The position numbers and the translations under genes are program-made. The notes beneath the pieces were generated by a model that did not search any database, was not told the origin of the DNA, and worked only from the letters and a program-made list of their open reading frames with translations. Source: Mangrovivirga cuniculi (GTDB lineage: Bacteria > Bacteroidota > Bacteroidia > Cytophagales > Cyclobacteriaceae). Taken from it: a DNA stretch of 64,000 bases. The stretch is taken from positions 3,970,001 to 4,034,000 of the forward strand of contig NZ_CP028923.1 of NCBI RefSeq assembly GCF_005166025.1. Reading direction: 5' to 3'. Within the stretch, counting starts at the first letter, position 1, and each line of letters begins with the position of its first letter. Shown piece after piece: positions 56,093 to 64,000 of the stretch.

Positions 56093-56718
56093 CTCAGATA
56101 CTCTCTGACATCAACAATTTTCATATCGAGAGCCCGGGCTGCAACAATTCCGGGTTCTCCATCTTCAAACACCAGGCAGTCAGAAGTTTCGACTCCCATT
56201 AACAGAGCACATTTTGCAAATGTTTCCGGATCAGGCTTTCCTTTTGACACATCATCAACTGTTATGATATGATCAAAATAAGGGGTCATATGAAGAGTCT
56301 CTATTGTTTTCATCCCCATTTGTCTGCTACTACCTGTACCGATGGACATTGGTAATTTTCCGTGCCATTCTCTCACTATATCAAATACCGGCTCAATCCT
56401 GTTAACAAGATGAAAGTTCTTTTTGAAATTTTCTCTCTTTCTTAAGGTACAATCAACTGGATCCATATCTTCCAATTGATACATCTCCTTAAGTCGTTCG
56501 AATGTAGTAATAGTCGGGGTGCCGGCCCAATCGTAGAATAACTGCCTGGAAAAATCTATTCCATAAGTATCAGTCACTTTTTTATAAGCCTCATAATGCA
56601 CTTCCATGGTGTTGGCCAGAGTACCATCCAGATCAAAGATCAGTGCTTTTGCGCCGGTTTTTTCAGGTAGATCGATCATGGCGCAAAAATAAGTACCAGG
56701 ATCCTTAATAACACTCAA
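56089..56718 (-). CDS. HAD-superfamily phosphatase, beta-phosphoglucomutase-like
   Basis: The protein has 209 residues. The nucleophile motif is LIFDLDGTLANT, with the second Asp as acid/base. The cap region is small-helical, SIGTGSSRQMG supplies motif II and GKPDPETFAKCALLMG with VFEDGEPGIVAA supply motifs III and IV. This is the phosphoserine/fructose-1-phosphate-phosphatase-like group (YqaB type); substrate unknown. The start may be Met14 (56679), since the first 13 residues lack homology. Confidence 0.88.
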   Translation of the reverse strand: MSVIKDPGTYFCAMIDLPEKTGAKALIFDLDGTLANTMEVHYEAYKKVTDTYGIDFSRQLFYDWAGTPTITTFERLKEMYQLEDMDPVDCTLRKRENFKKNFHLVNRIEPVFDIVREWHGKLPMSIGTGSSRQMGMKTIETLHMTPYFDHIITVDDVSKGKPDPETFAKCALLMGVETSDCLVFEDGEPGIVAARALDMKIVDVREYLS

Positions 56719-56785
56719 TTGTTAAAAATATCCCGACAGGCTACCAATATTTATCAATTTTAATACCTGAAGATTATATGGTTAT

Positions 56786-56793
56786 TATATTTG
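56786..56793 (+). promoter_or_regulatory. Possible -7 box of the purD promoter
   Basis: TATATTTG matches the Bacteroidota -7 consensus TAnnTTTG exactly, 85 bases before the purD start. The -33 region is weak. The spacer upstream contains no TTTG at the expected distance. Confidence 0.4.
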
Positions 56794-56878
56794 TAGAAAT
56801 AATACTTATTCGGCATCTGTTTTTCTAAAAGCAGATCAAAATTAAGACCGTAATAACTCAATAAAAGCTAAAAAACAA

Positions 56879-58153
56879 ATGAATATACTAGTAGTCGGAT
56901 CTGGTGGACGCGAACATGCCCTATCATGGAAAATAGCAGAAAGCAAACATTGTGATCAGTTATTTATCGCTCCCGGAAACGCTGGAACTGAAAATATCGG
57001 AAAAAACATTTCTCTTAATATCAGTAATCATAACGAGGTTGCTGATTTTATTTTAGACAAAGAAATCGGAATGATCGTCGTAGGACCTGAAGCACCACTT
57101 GTTGAAGGCCTTAGTGACAGCCTTAAGTCTGACAAAAGATTATCTGATTTGATAGTAATCGGACCGGAAAAAGCTGGTGCAGAACTAGAGGGAAGTAAAG
57201 ATTTCAGCAAGCAGTTTATGTTAAGAAACAATATACCTACTGCTAAGGCTCAAACTTTTTCTAAAGATAATATAGAAGAGGCATACAAATATCTGGAATC
57301 CCTTTCAGCACCTTATGTATTAAAAGCAGACGGACTTGCAGCCGGTAAAGGTGTTGTGATTGCTCAAAGCATGGAGGAAGCAAAAGACACACTAAAAGAA
57401 ATGCTTGTTGATGCAAAATTTGGTGATGCAAGTTCACAGGTGTTAATCGAGGAGTTTCTTTCAGGTATTGAGCTTTCAGTTTTTGTCTTGACCAATGGCA
57501 AGCAATATGTTGTTCTACCCGAAGCAAAAGATTATAAGAGGATTGGAGAAGGAGATAAAGGATTGAATACTGGTGGAATGGGTGCAATCAGTCCGGTGCC
57601 ATTTGCACAGGGAGATTTCATGAATAAAGTTGAAGAACAAGTCATAAAACCCACTATTGAAGGGTTAAATAAAGAAAACATTCCTTACCAGGGGTTTATA
57701 TTCATAGGCCTGATGAACGTTGATGGCAATCCATATGTTATTGAATATAACGTCAGGATGGGTGACCCTGAAACTGAGGCAGTAATACCAAGAATAAAAA
57801 GTGACCTTGTTGAAGCTTTCATAGCTACCAATGAGCATTCTCTTAATCAATACAAACTGGAAATTGATCAGGACACAACGGCCACTGTAATTCTTGTTTC
57901 AGGAGGTTATCCGGAGAGCTATGAAAAAGGTAAAGCGATTAACGGTCTGAATGAAGATCATGAAGCGACCATCTTTCATGCCGGAACAAAATCGTCTGAA
58001 GATGGATCAGTTTTGACCTCCGGAGGCAGAGTTTTAGCTCTAACCGGTAAAGGAAATTCGATGGATGAAGCCTTACAAAAAGCTTATTCATCAGCTAAAA
58101 AAATCTCCTGGGATAAAATGTATTTCAGAAAGGACATTGGTTTCGACCTGTAA
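56879..58153 (+). CDS. purD: Phosphoribosylamine-glycine ligase (GAR synthetase)
   Basis: The protein has 424 residues, the usual length. The start MNILVVGSGGREHALSW, the VVGPEAPLVEGL motif, the ATP-grasp loop LKADGLAAGKGVVIA and GFIFIGLMNVDGNPYVIEYNVRMGDPETE are diagnostic. It ligates glycine to phosphoribosylamine in purine biosynthesis. The gene is single-standing with 86 bp to the preceding promoter-like box and about 150 bp to ricT. Confidence 0.96.
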   Translation: MNILVVGSGGREHALSWKIAESKHCDQLFIAPGNAGTENIGKNISLNISNHNEVADFILDKEIGMIVVGPEAPLVEGLSDSLKSDKRLSDLIVIGPEKAGAELEGSKDFSKQFMLRNNIPTAKAQTFSKDNIEEAYKYLESLSAPYVLKADGLAAGKGVVIAQSMEEAKDTLKEMLVDAKFGDASSQVLIEEFLSGIELSVFVLTNGKQYVVLPEAKDYKRIGEGDKGLNTGGMGAISPVPFAQGDFMNKVEEQVIKPTIEGLNKENIPYQGFIFIGLMNVDGNPYVIEYNVRMGDPETEAVIPRIKSDLVEAFIATNEHSLNQYKLEIDQDTTATVILVSGGYPESYEKGKAINGLNEDHEATIFHAGTKSSEDGSVLTSGGRVLALTGKGNSMDEALQKAYSSAKKISWDKMYFRKDIGFDL

Positions 58154-58303
58154 ACCAGGATTATTGTAAAGCTTTACCTTACTGAATAAGGAAACCGCAA
58201 AAAAATTAGTATTTTAGACATTGGGAGTTGTGAATATAACTGATAATGTTTGCCACAACGATGTGTAGGAACAGGTATTTGCGGACAAAGGAAAAAATTA
58301 ATT

Positions 58304-59734
58304 ATGGCTTGTAGTACATGCGCAACTAAAAATAAAGATGGTAACGTTTCAGGATGTCAGAACAACGGTGCTTGTGGCACCGGTGGTTGTAACAAAATGA
58401 ATGTATTCGACTGGTTGTCGAATATGGAATTACCATCAGACCAGATATTCAATATCATAGAGGTTAGATTCAAGAACGGAAGAAAAGAATTTTTTAGAAA
58501 TTCAGACTATTTGGATCTCACCACCGGTGAACCTGTTATTGTTAATGTTCCCAACGGACATCATTTAGGTCATGTCTCTCTTCAGGGTGAATTAGTAAGG
58601 CTTCAGATGAAGAAAAAGGGAGTAGAGGAAGATAGTGAAGAGGTAAGAAATATTTATCGAAAGGCTACTGATAAAGATCTTGAGAAATACGAAGAGGTCA
58701 AAAACAGGGAAATGCCTACTCTTTACAGAACCAGGGAAATAATCAGAAACCTTGGACTCTCTATGAAACTTTCTGAAGTAGAATATCAGGCTGATAATTC
58801 TAAAGCTACTTTCTTTTATTCTGCTGATGACAGAGTTGACTTCAGAGAATTAATTAAAGTTCTGGCAGCTGAGTTTAAGATTCGCGTAGAAATGAAACAA
58901 ATATCTCTCCGCCAGGAAGCAGGAATGCTCGGAGGCATTGGCTCTTGCGGCAGAGAACTGTGTTGTTCAACATGGCTCACTGAATTTAAGAGTGTTTCAA
59001 CTTCCGCAGCCAGATATCAAAACTTGTCATTAAACCCGGGCAAATTATCCGGTCAATGCGGCAGGCTGAAATGCTGTCTCAATTATGAGCTTGAAACCTA
59101 TATGGATGCTTTAAAAGACATCCCGGAAATGGAAAACGAAACCATTGAGACCGAAAAGGGTAAAGCACGTCTTCAGAAAACTGATATCTTCAGAAAAATT
59201 ATGTGGTTTGGCTTCTCTGATGAAAACACCTGGCACCCGGTTGAAGCAGGTCGGGTCAGAGAAATAATCGAACTTAATGAAAAAGGTATTAAGCCTGCTA
59301 CATTATTCGAAGATGAGATCGAGCTTAACCTGGGTAGTAGTCTTAATAGTGATCTGGAACGATTAGACAAGAAACTTAGTAAGGGTAGTAAGCCGAAGAA
59401 AAAAAGAAAGAAGAGAAGAAAGAAGCCTCAAGGAAACCGGCCTGACAATCAGAACCAGCAACAAGCTGCACCAAAGAAAAAATCAGGAAGTAATAAACCA
59501 AAAAATCAAGGAGGTGGCCAACCTGCAAAAAATCAGGGCGGTGGTCAACCTGCAAAAAAACAAGGCTCAAAATACTCCAGGCAAAACCATCCTAAGGCAG
59601 AAAATAAACCTCAGGGGACTTCAACTGAAGGGCAGGATAAAAGAGCCAAAGGAAAACCAAGAAGCAATAACAAAAACAGAAGATTCAAAAAAGGAGGAAG
59701 AAGAAATCCAAACAATAACGATAATAAGCAATAA
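58304..59734 (+). CDS. ricT: RicT/YaaT (PSP1) family protein with basic C-terminal tail
   Basis: The protein has 476 residues from MACSTCATKN; an upstream in-frame Met at 58250 adds 18 residues without homology. The PSP1 core has QGELVRLQMKKK, KATFFYSADDRVDFRELIKVLA, GGIGSCGRELCCSTWL and SGQCGRLKCCLNYELETY; cysteines in both places bind iron-sulfur in RicT. The N-terminus has extra Cys (CSTCATKN, CQNNGACGTGGC). The last 110 residues are a low-complexity Lys/Asn/Gln/Gly tail with the repeated unit NQGGGQPAK, probably disordered and RNA-binding. In Bacillus RicT is part of the Y-complex that aids mRNA processing. It overlaps gldH by TAATG. Confidence 0.9.
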   Translation: MACSTCATKNKDGNVSGCQNNGACGTGGCNKMNVFDWLSNMELPSDQIFNIIEVRFKNGRKEFFRNSDYLDLTTGEPVIVNVPNGHHLGHVSLQGELVRLQMKKKGVEEDSEEVRNIYRKATDKDLEKYEEVKNREMPTLYRTREIIRNLGLSMKLSEVEYQADNSKATFFYSADDRVDFRELIKVLAAEFKIRVEMKQISLRQEAGMLGGIGSCGRELCCSTWLTEFKSVSTSAARYQNLSLNPGKLSGQCGRLKCCLNYELETYMDALKDIPEMENETIETEKGKARLQKTDIFRKIMWFGFSDENTWHPVEAGRVREIIELNEKGIKPATLFEDEIELNLGSSLNSDLERLDKKLSKGSKPKKKRKKRRKKPQGNRPDNQNQQQAAPKKKSGSNKPKNQGGGQPAKNQGGGQPAKKQGSKYSRQNHPKAENKPQGTSTEGQDKRAKGKPRSNNKNRRFKKGGRRNPNNNDNKQ

Positions 59735-60228
59735 TGAGATCAATTTTTTATTTGACAACTATATTCGTTCTCGCACTTTCAGGCTGTGATACCACAAGAG
59801 TCTATGAAGAATATAACGATTTTGAAAATAATACCTGGAATCGGAATAATTCAATAAATTTTGAGTTTCAAATATCAGATTCAGAATCTCCTTATCATTT
59901 ATATTATAACATCAGGAATACAAATGATTATCCATTTCATAATTTATACCTCGGAGCAGAATTAACAAATGCCGAGGGAGAGGTTTTAGTCAAAAACATG
60001 GCACTGGAAAATCAGCCTGATGAGATAATGATCTTTGACAGAAAGTCTGGAGAGCCTCTGGGAGAAAGTAGCATTGGCAATCTCTACACCATACAAGCTC
60101 CTTTTAAACAATCATTTCAATTCCCGGATACCGGAACCTATAAAATCAACATCACTCATTTTATGAGGGATCAGGAATTATCCGGTTTACAAGCAGCCGG
60201 ATTTCGGGTTGAAAAAGTAAAGGAATAA
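59734..60228 (+). CDS. gldH: Gliding motility lipoprotein GldH
   Basis: The protein has 164 residues. Lipobox LALSGC (Cys18) marks a lipoprotein. The GldH pattern is seen in YHLYYNIRNTNDYPFHNLYLG near residue 53 and in LGESSIGNLYTIQAPF followed by FPDTGTYKINITHFMR. GldH is needed for gliding in Flavobacterium. The start codon overlaps the ricT stop (TAATG), and ricT-gldH adjacency is common in Bacteroidota. Confidence 0.9.
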   Translation: MRSIFYLTTIFVLALSGCDTTRVYEEYNDFENNTWNRNNSINFEFQISDSESPYHLYYNIRNTNDYPFHNLYLGAELTNAEGEVLVKNMALENQPDEIMIFDRKSGEPLGESSIGNLYTIQAPFKQSFQFPDTGTYKINITHFMRDQELSGLQAAGFRVEKVKE

Positions 60229-60241
60229 AAAAATTAAACAG

Positions 60242-60268
60242 GGCTGATCAGTGAATGATCAGCCTTAA
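60242..60268. terminator. Hairpin terminator between gldH and the helicase gene
   Basis: The perfect 9-bp inverted repeat GGCTGATCA / TGATCAGCC with a 5-base loop overlaps the last codons of the convergent helicase gene. It is followed by TTAATTT on the + strand, so it can serve gldH; no T tract follows on the - strand. Confidence 0.6.
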
Positions 60269-63200
60269 TTTATCATTAACCTTTTCTGAATCAAGCCAGT
60301 AATTTCTGGAATAGAAATGATTATACTTCCATTCTTTTTCTTTTAATGCAATCGGTAAATAAGCAAACCAGTCTTTACCACTCACCCCTTCATAAAATTG
60401 CTGATCATCTGTTAAAATTAAAGCCTCATAATCACCTGATTTTGATATAACTGTTAAGTCAGCAAAAGGCATTTCTTCTTTCAAGACAAATTCATGGGCG
60501 TTTTTAGATGATAACTGCTTAAGCTTATCTGTAAGATATACTCCTGATTTGCTTACATCATACTCTATTCGTGAAGGCGTAAATTGTCCATCAGATACTG
60601 ATTTAGCATACTCCAGGTATTTCTTAAGTAGTTTTGGCCCAGGGAACTTTGAAGTCTTAACCTTTAACTGCTCAGGCAGAATAGAAGTCACAATAATAAT
60701 TTTTTCTTTTGCACGGGTCACTGCCACATTCAGCCTGTTTTCTCCTCCATCCTGATTTAACAAACCAAACTGCATTTTCATTTTACCTTTGGTATCAGGG
60801 GCATAAGCAGTACTGAATATCAAAATATCAGTTTCATCTCCCTGAACATTCTCTATGTTCTTGACAAAATAATCTGACGGTAATCTTTTTCCTTTCATTA
60901 TCTCGGATTCAATCAGATCATTAATCAGGTCTTGCTGCCTCGCATTAAAAGTCACCACTCCTGCTGTCTTTCCCGGATAATCATCTGGAATGGAGATCAG
61001 TAGATCGATCACTTTTTGTGCCTCAATTTCATTTTTATGATCTGACCAGATTCCATCTACCTTAATATAATCAATAGCCCCTTCGTTTTGATTAACATCT
61101 TTCAAATTAGGAAGCAGCCTTAAATTATTATTATAAAACTCCTCGTTTGAAAAAGAGATCAGATCAGGAGTTTTACTTCGATAATGTCCTTTTAATTGTA
61201 CTGAAGGTAAATATCGTTTAGAAAGGTCAAGCAGGGAATCAATATTCAAATCAGGATGATCAAGTTCGTCATCATCCCATCTCACTTTATAAAGATCATG
61301 AGGTCGTAATTGCTTTTCATCTCCCGCCACAACTACCTGACTACCTCTGTAAATGGCAGGTAGGCCCTTTTCAACAAAGCACTGACTCGCTTCATCAAAA
61401 ATCACAAGATCAAAAACCTTCCGATTAAAAGGGAATACCGCGGAAACGGTTTCCGGTGAAGCCAGCCAGCAAGGAAGTAATTTAAAAATCTCCTCTTCAA
61501 AATTTTCAATCAATTTCCTGATAGGCCAGATCTTCCGTTTCTTAGTTACCTGATGTTCAAGATCACGGTAAGTAACCCGATTATTTAACCTGTTAAATTC
61601 AAGATCTTCATACGTCTTTTCCCTGACATTCAAAAGAGTAATCTCAATGACCAACTCCTGCTTTTTCTTCACCAAATACTGAAGCTCTTTGATCATCTGT
61701 TTGAACTTAGTGGTACTGACTAATCTCAATACCGGATATTTTACTTCAATATGCTCTATCCAGGATAGGTAAACCGAATTGAGGAAGATGGCTTCAAAAT
61801 TTAACTGATCGTCATTTTCTGAGTTTTGAAACTCAACTACCTTATTAAAAACCTCTTTCTCATGTTCTGCAAATGACTCCCAGAGCTTGTCAAATTCACA
61901 TAAATCATCAAAATCGTCTAAAACTGCTTTTTCAACGTGCTTAATCCTTTCTGGTTCAGACATCAACCTGTTGATTAGCTTTTCTGTGAAAAATTTAGTC
62001 CAGTCTGATTTGTATTCAGGAATAACAGCAAACTCTTCAAGCAATTGCTCTAACGTTGCTTTTAATTCTTTATTAGAAATATTCTCAAGGTTAAAGTATT
62101 CCTTAAAATTTCGAAGATTTGAAAATTCAATTTTGGCAGTAAGTGCTTTTTTCTGATTAAAAAACCAGGTTTGGAAATTCACCTTTTCATAGGATTCGGG
62201 AAGATCACTCAGCCATTTTTTATTTTTAATATCAGAAAGATTATGTTCCAGATTTAATCTGTTGTCTATTTTCTCAACCAGAATATTAAACCCCTCCCTG
62301 TCATATTTCAGACCATTAGCAGTTATTACCCTTTTAATAAAAAATTTATCTTTAGAAAATAGTCTCCATCTTATCCACTTAAAAACATTTCTTCTTTTGG
62401 TCATCGCTTCTTCCAAAGCTTCCTGGAATCGACCAAGTTCAGATGCTTTTAAAGAGATCTCAGGTCCATACTTTTTAAAACAATCATTGATTATTCTCTC
62501 CTTGCCTGATAGCCATTTAAGATCCGATTTTCCATCGTTTGAGTAGTTGACCATTCTGACGAAAGCCCTATAGACCTGCTTACTCTTGATCAGACTCAGT
62601 AAGTTTTCTATTTGTTCACCGGAATTATAGATATATTCAGCCTCATGAAATGACAGATCTCTTTTCAACAATGAGTTACTGACATCCTTTATTTTTTGAG
62701 CTGCATCTGGCATCTGTTCCAGATATTTCAAAATAGTTTGTCGGTCATGGATCGATAATTTAGAAAAAGACATTCTGGAACTCAACGGATAATTATCCTG
62801 AGTGAATTTAGTTCCGAAAGAACGGATAGATTTTGACTTTTGAAGAAACTCCTCTGTCCGCAATTGATCGAATTCCCGATAATATTGCCTCAGATCTATC
62901 TTTGGTTTATTAAGATCTGTTTTTAGATATAAATCTTTAATTGACAAACCGAATTCTTCCAGATCGAATAAAGCCGATTTGTATTCCTCAAGTTCTTCAT
63001 TTATTTGATCAATTCTTCGACAGGTTTGAAGAAAATCTCTCTCAAGCTGAATAGTATCCAGTCCATTATTTAATCTTTCAAATTCCCGAAGATCACTGAT
63101 AAGTCTATTAATTTTATAATAAATATCTCTCCTGTCCTCTTTAAAATCATGTACTAATGCTGAAAATTCATCTAACCCAATGTCAGACAACCTTTTATAT

Positions 63201-64000
63201 ACAACATCAAGAGCAACTCTCTTCTGACATACAACCAGAACATTTTTCCCCCTTGAAATATAATCACTAACCAGATTACATATTAACTGTGATTTACCTG
63301 TGCCCGGAGGTCCATGTACAACAACACTATTTCCATTTTTAACAGTTTTAATTGCGTCTTCCTGGAAGGCATCCACCTGGAAAGGTAAAAATAATTCTTC
63401 TTCTTTGATGGGAGAATGATATCCCGAAGCAGTTTCTTCATGAAGGATATTCTCAATTTTCTTAGTCATGAAAAATGATTCAACATCTTCATATTCATCT
63501 TTTTCTATCCACTTCAAATAGTCAGGAACCTGGTAAGAACCAGTTTGAGGAAACAAACCAAGAATCGCATTCATTTCTAGTTTAATTTCTCCCGGTGATC
63601 CGGACTTTTCAATTTCTGGTTTTAATTTTTCCTGAAAGGTTTCCAGTTCTGTAGAAAAAGTTTCCGAATTAAAATTTAATTCAACAGAAGATTCTTTAAG
63701 AAGAGAATAAACTTTCGTTTTAAAAGCTATATCGTCTCCAAGGGCATCATCTAGAACCCTTTCCATTAAATTTTCATCGGGTGGCAGATCATTATAATAA
63801 GCATATGCAAGGATAAATGCTTTATTCAAAGAGATGGATTCTTCAGACCTGGGCTTTAAATACCATTTATTAGATTCGAGCCAAAGTTTTACAGGGAAAT
63901 AAATTAACGGTGTCCTTAAATAAGTTCCGTCAGTAAACTTCCCTTCAATAAACGGCCATCCTATATAAAGATCTCTCGCTCCTCTTTCTTCATAGACAAA
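60248..64000 (-). CDS. Large superfamily 1 helicase (AAA_11/AAA_12, Upf1/Dna2-like), start outside the window
   Basis: At least 1,250 residues are present; the frame is open to the window edge, so the TTG at 63829 is not the start. The upstream part reads DLYIGWPFIEGKF and LRTPLIYFPV. Helicase motifs are Walker A (VVVHGPPGTGKSQLICNL), motif II (VIFDEASQCF), VVVAGDEKQLRPHDLY, GHYRSKTPDLISFS and motif VI (LNVAVTRAKEKIIIV). A long helical insert of about 600 residues, rich in charge, lies between motifs I and II. A short domain follows motif VI (from about FTPSRIEYDV). Relatives occur as stand-alone enzymes and in defence islands; no defence partner is visible on this side, so the function is open. 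Confidence 0.88.
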   Translation of the reverse strand, partial: FVYEERGARDLYIGWPFIEGKFTDGTYLRTPLIYFPVKLWLESNKWYLKPRSEESISLNKAFILAYAYYNDLPPDENLMERVLDDALGDDIAFKTKVYSLLKESSVELNFNSETFSTELETFQEKLKPEIEKSGSPGEIKLEMNAILGLFPQTGSYQVPDYLKWIEKDEYEDVESFFMTKKIENILHEETASGYHSPIKEEELFLPFQVDAFQEDAIKTVKNGNSVVVHGPPGTGKSQLICNLVSDYISRGKNVLVVCQKRVALDVVYKRLSDIGLDEFSALVHDFKEDRRDIYYKINRLISDLREFERLNNGLDTIQLERDFLQTCRRIDQINEELEEYKSALFDLEEFGLSIKDLYLKTDLNKPKIDLRQYYREFDQLRTEEFLQKSKSIRSFGTKFTQDNYPLSSRMSFSKLSIHDRQTILKYLEQMPDAAQKIKDVSNSLLKRDLSFHEAEYIYNSGEQIENLLSLIKSKQVYRAFVRMVNYSNDGKSDLKWLSGKERIINDCFKKYGPEISLKASELGRFQEALEEAMTKRRNVFKWIRWRLFSKDKFFIKRVITANGLKYDREGFNILVEKIDNRLNLEHNLSDIKNKKWLSDLPESYEKVNFQTWFFNQKKALTAKIEFSNLRNFKEYFNLENISNKELKATLEQLLEEFAVIPEYKSDWTKFFTEKLINRLMSEPERIKHVEKAVLDDFDDLCEFDKLWESFAEHEKEVFNKVVEFQNSENDDQLNFEAIFLNSVYLSWIEHIEVKYPVLRLVSTTKFKQMIKELQYLVKKKQELVIEITLLNVREKTYEDLEFNRLNNRVTYRDLEHQVTKKRKIWPIRKLIENFEEEIFKLLPCWLASPETVSAVFPFNRKVFDLVIFDEASQCFVEKGLPAIYRGSQVVVAGDEKQLRPHDLYKVRWDDDELDHPDLNIDSLLDLSKRYLPSVQLKGHYRSKTPDLISFSNEEFYNNNLRLLPNLKDVNQNEGAIDYIKVDGIWSDHKNEIEAQKVIDLLISIPDDYPGKTAGVVTFNARQQDLINDLIESEIMKGKRLPSDYFVKNIENVQGDETDILIFSTAYAPDTKGKMKMQFGLLNQDGGENRLNVAVTRAKEKIIIVTSILPEQLKVKTSKFPGPKLLKKYLEYAKSVSDGQFTPSRIEYDVSKSGVYLTDKLKQLSSKNAHEFVLKEEMPFADLTVISKSGDYEALILTDDQQFYEGVSGKDWFAYLPIALKEKEWKYNHFYSRNYWLDSEKVNDKLRLIIH

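Noticed and set aside
59500-59560. Tandem unit in the ricT tail as a CRISPR-like or regulatory repeat
   Set aside because: It is an in-frame coding duplication (NQGGGQPAK) within a disordered tail, with only two copies.
59514-59789. 91-codon ORF overlapping the end of ricT and the start of gldH
   Set aside because: It lies in a third frame across low-complexity tail DNA and both overlapped genes are firm.

Overview
The window looks like a chromosome segment of a marine or alga-associated Bacteroidota, most likely order Cytophagales. The evidence is a SusD-type protein, Bacteroidota-style promoters (TTG and TAnnTTTG boxes), a gliding lipoprotein GldH, a giant adhesin with a type IX secretion C-terminal domain, a PorP/SprF-like protein, a DUF2723 membrane protein and low GC. 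The order-level placement is an inference from gene families. No IS element, prophage or CRISPR array was seen.

Region 1 (1-11642, + strand) is an alginate polysaccharide utilization locus, apparently one operon: SusD (its start lies outside the window), a PKD-domain surface lipoprotein, three alginate lyases (PL7, PL17, PL6), KdgF, an MFS uronate importer, an SDR-type DEH reductase, KDG kinase and KDPG aldolase. Together they bind and cut alginate, import the unsaturated monosaccharide, convert it to DEH, then KDG and KDPG, and split that into pyruvate and glyceraldehyde 3-phosphate. All three lyase genes are interrupted by one-base deletions in homopolymer runs.

Region 2 (11643-13741) holds a decayed DUF4440/NTF2-like gene, a secreted charged coiled-coil protein and a small unknown gene. 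Region 3 (13764-21975, - strand) is a compact seven-gene operon: a DUF2064/TIGR04282-type transferase, an Oar-like TonB-dependent receptor, a YnjB-type lipoprotein, two permeases, an ATPase and a radical SAM protein. This is the best candidate for an undescribed system: dedicated uptake of an unknown compound tied to radical SAM chemistry.

Region 4 (22100-35430) is a tRNA-Lys with a nearby 15-bp copy of its 3' end, small membrane proteins (DUF2752, TM2, PLDc_N, DUF4184), a DUF5687 ABC exporter, OsmC, an acyl-CoA dehydrogenase, a TPR sensor kinase with an SDR, a RimK ligase convergent with a retropepsin-like protein, Nudix, RidA-like and YaaA. Region 5 (35515-48829) covers surface and envelope functions: the 1,753-residue T9SS adhesin, PorP/SprF-like, a Ste24-type protease, a TPR/PD40/OmpA protein and DUF2723. 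Region 6 (48897-64000) is mostly housekeeping: a methyltransferase, GWxTD, RlmB, a mannose-1-phosphate guanylyltransferase, arabinose-5-phosphate isomerase, RecQ, a HAD phosphatase, PurD, RicT/PSP1, GldH and the larger part of a big SF1 helicase.

Six genes (PL7, PL17, PL6, yaaA, the T9SS adhesin, rlmB) each become one normal-length ORF if a single base is added back in a short homopolymer. Because this affects housekeeping and accessory genes alike and is always a deletion, consensus sequencing error is the leading explanation. These genes are annotated here as whole CDSs with the break described.
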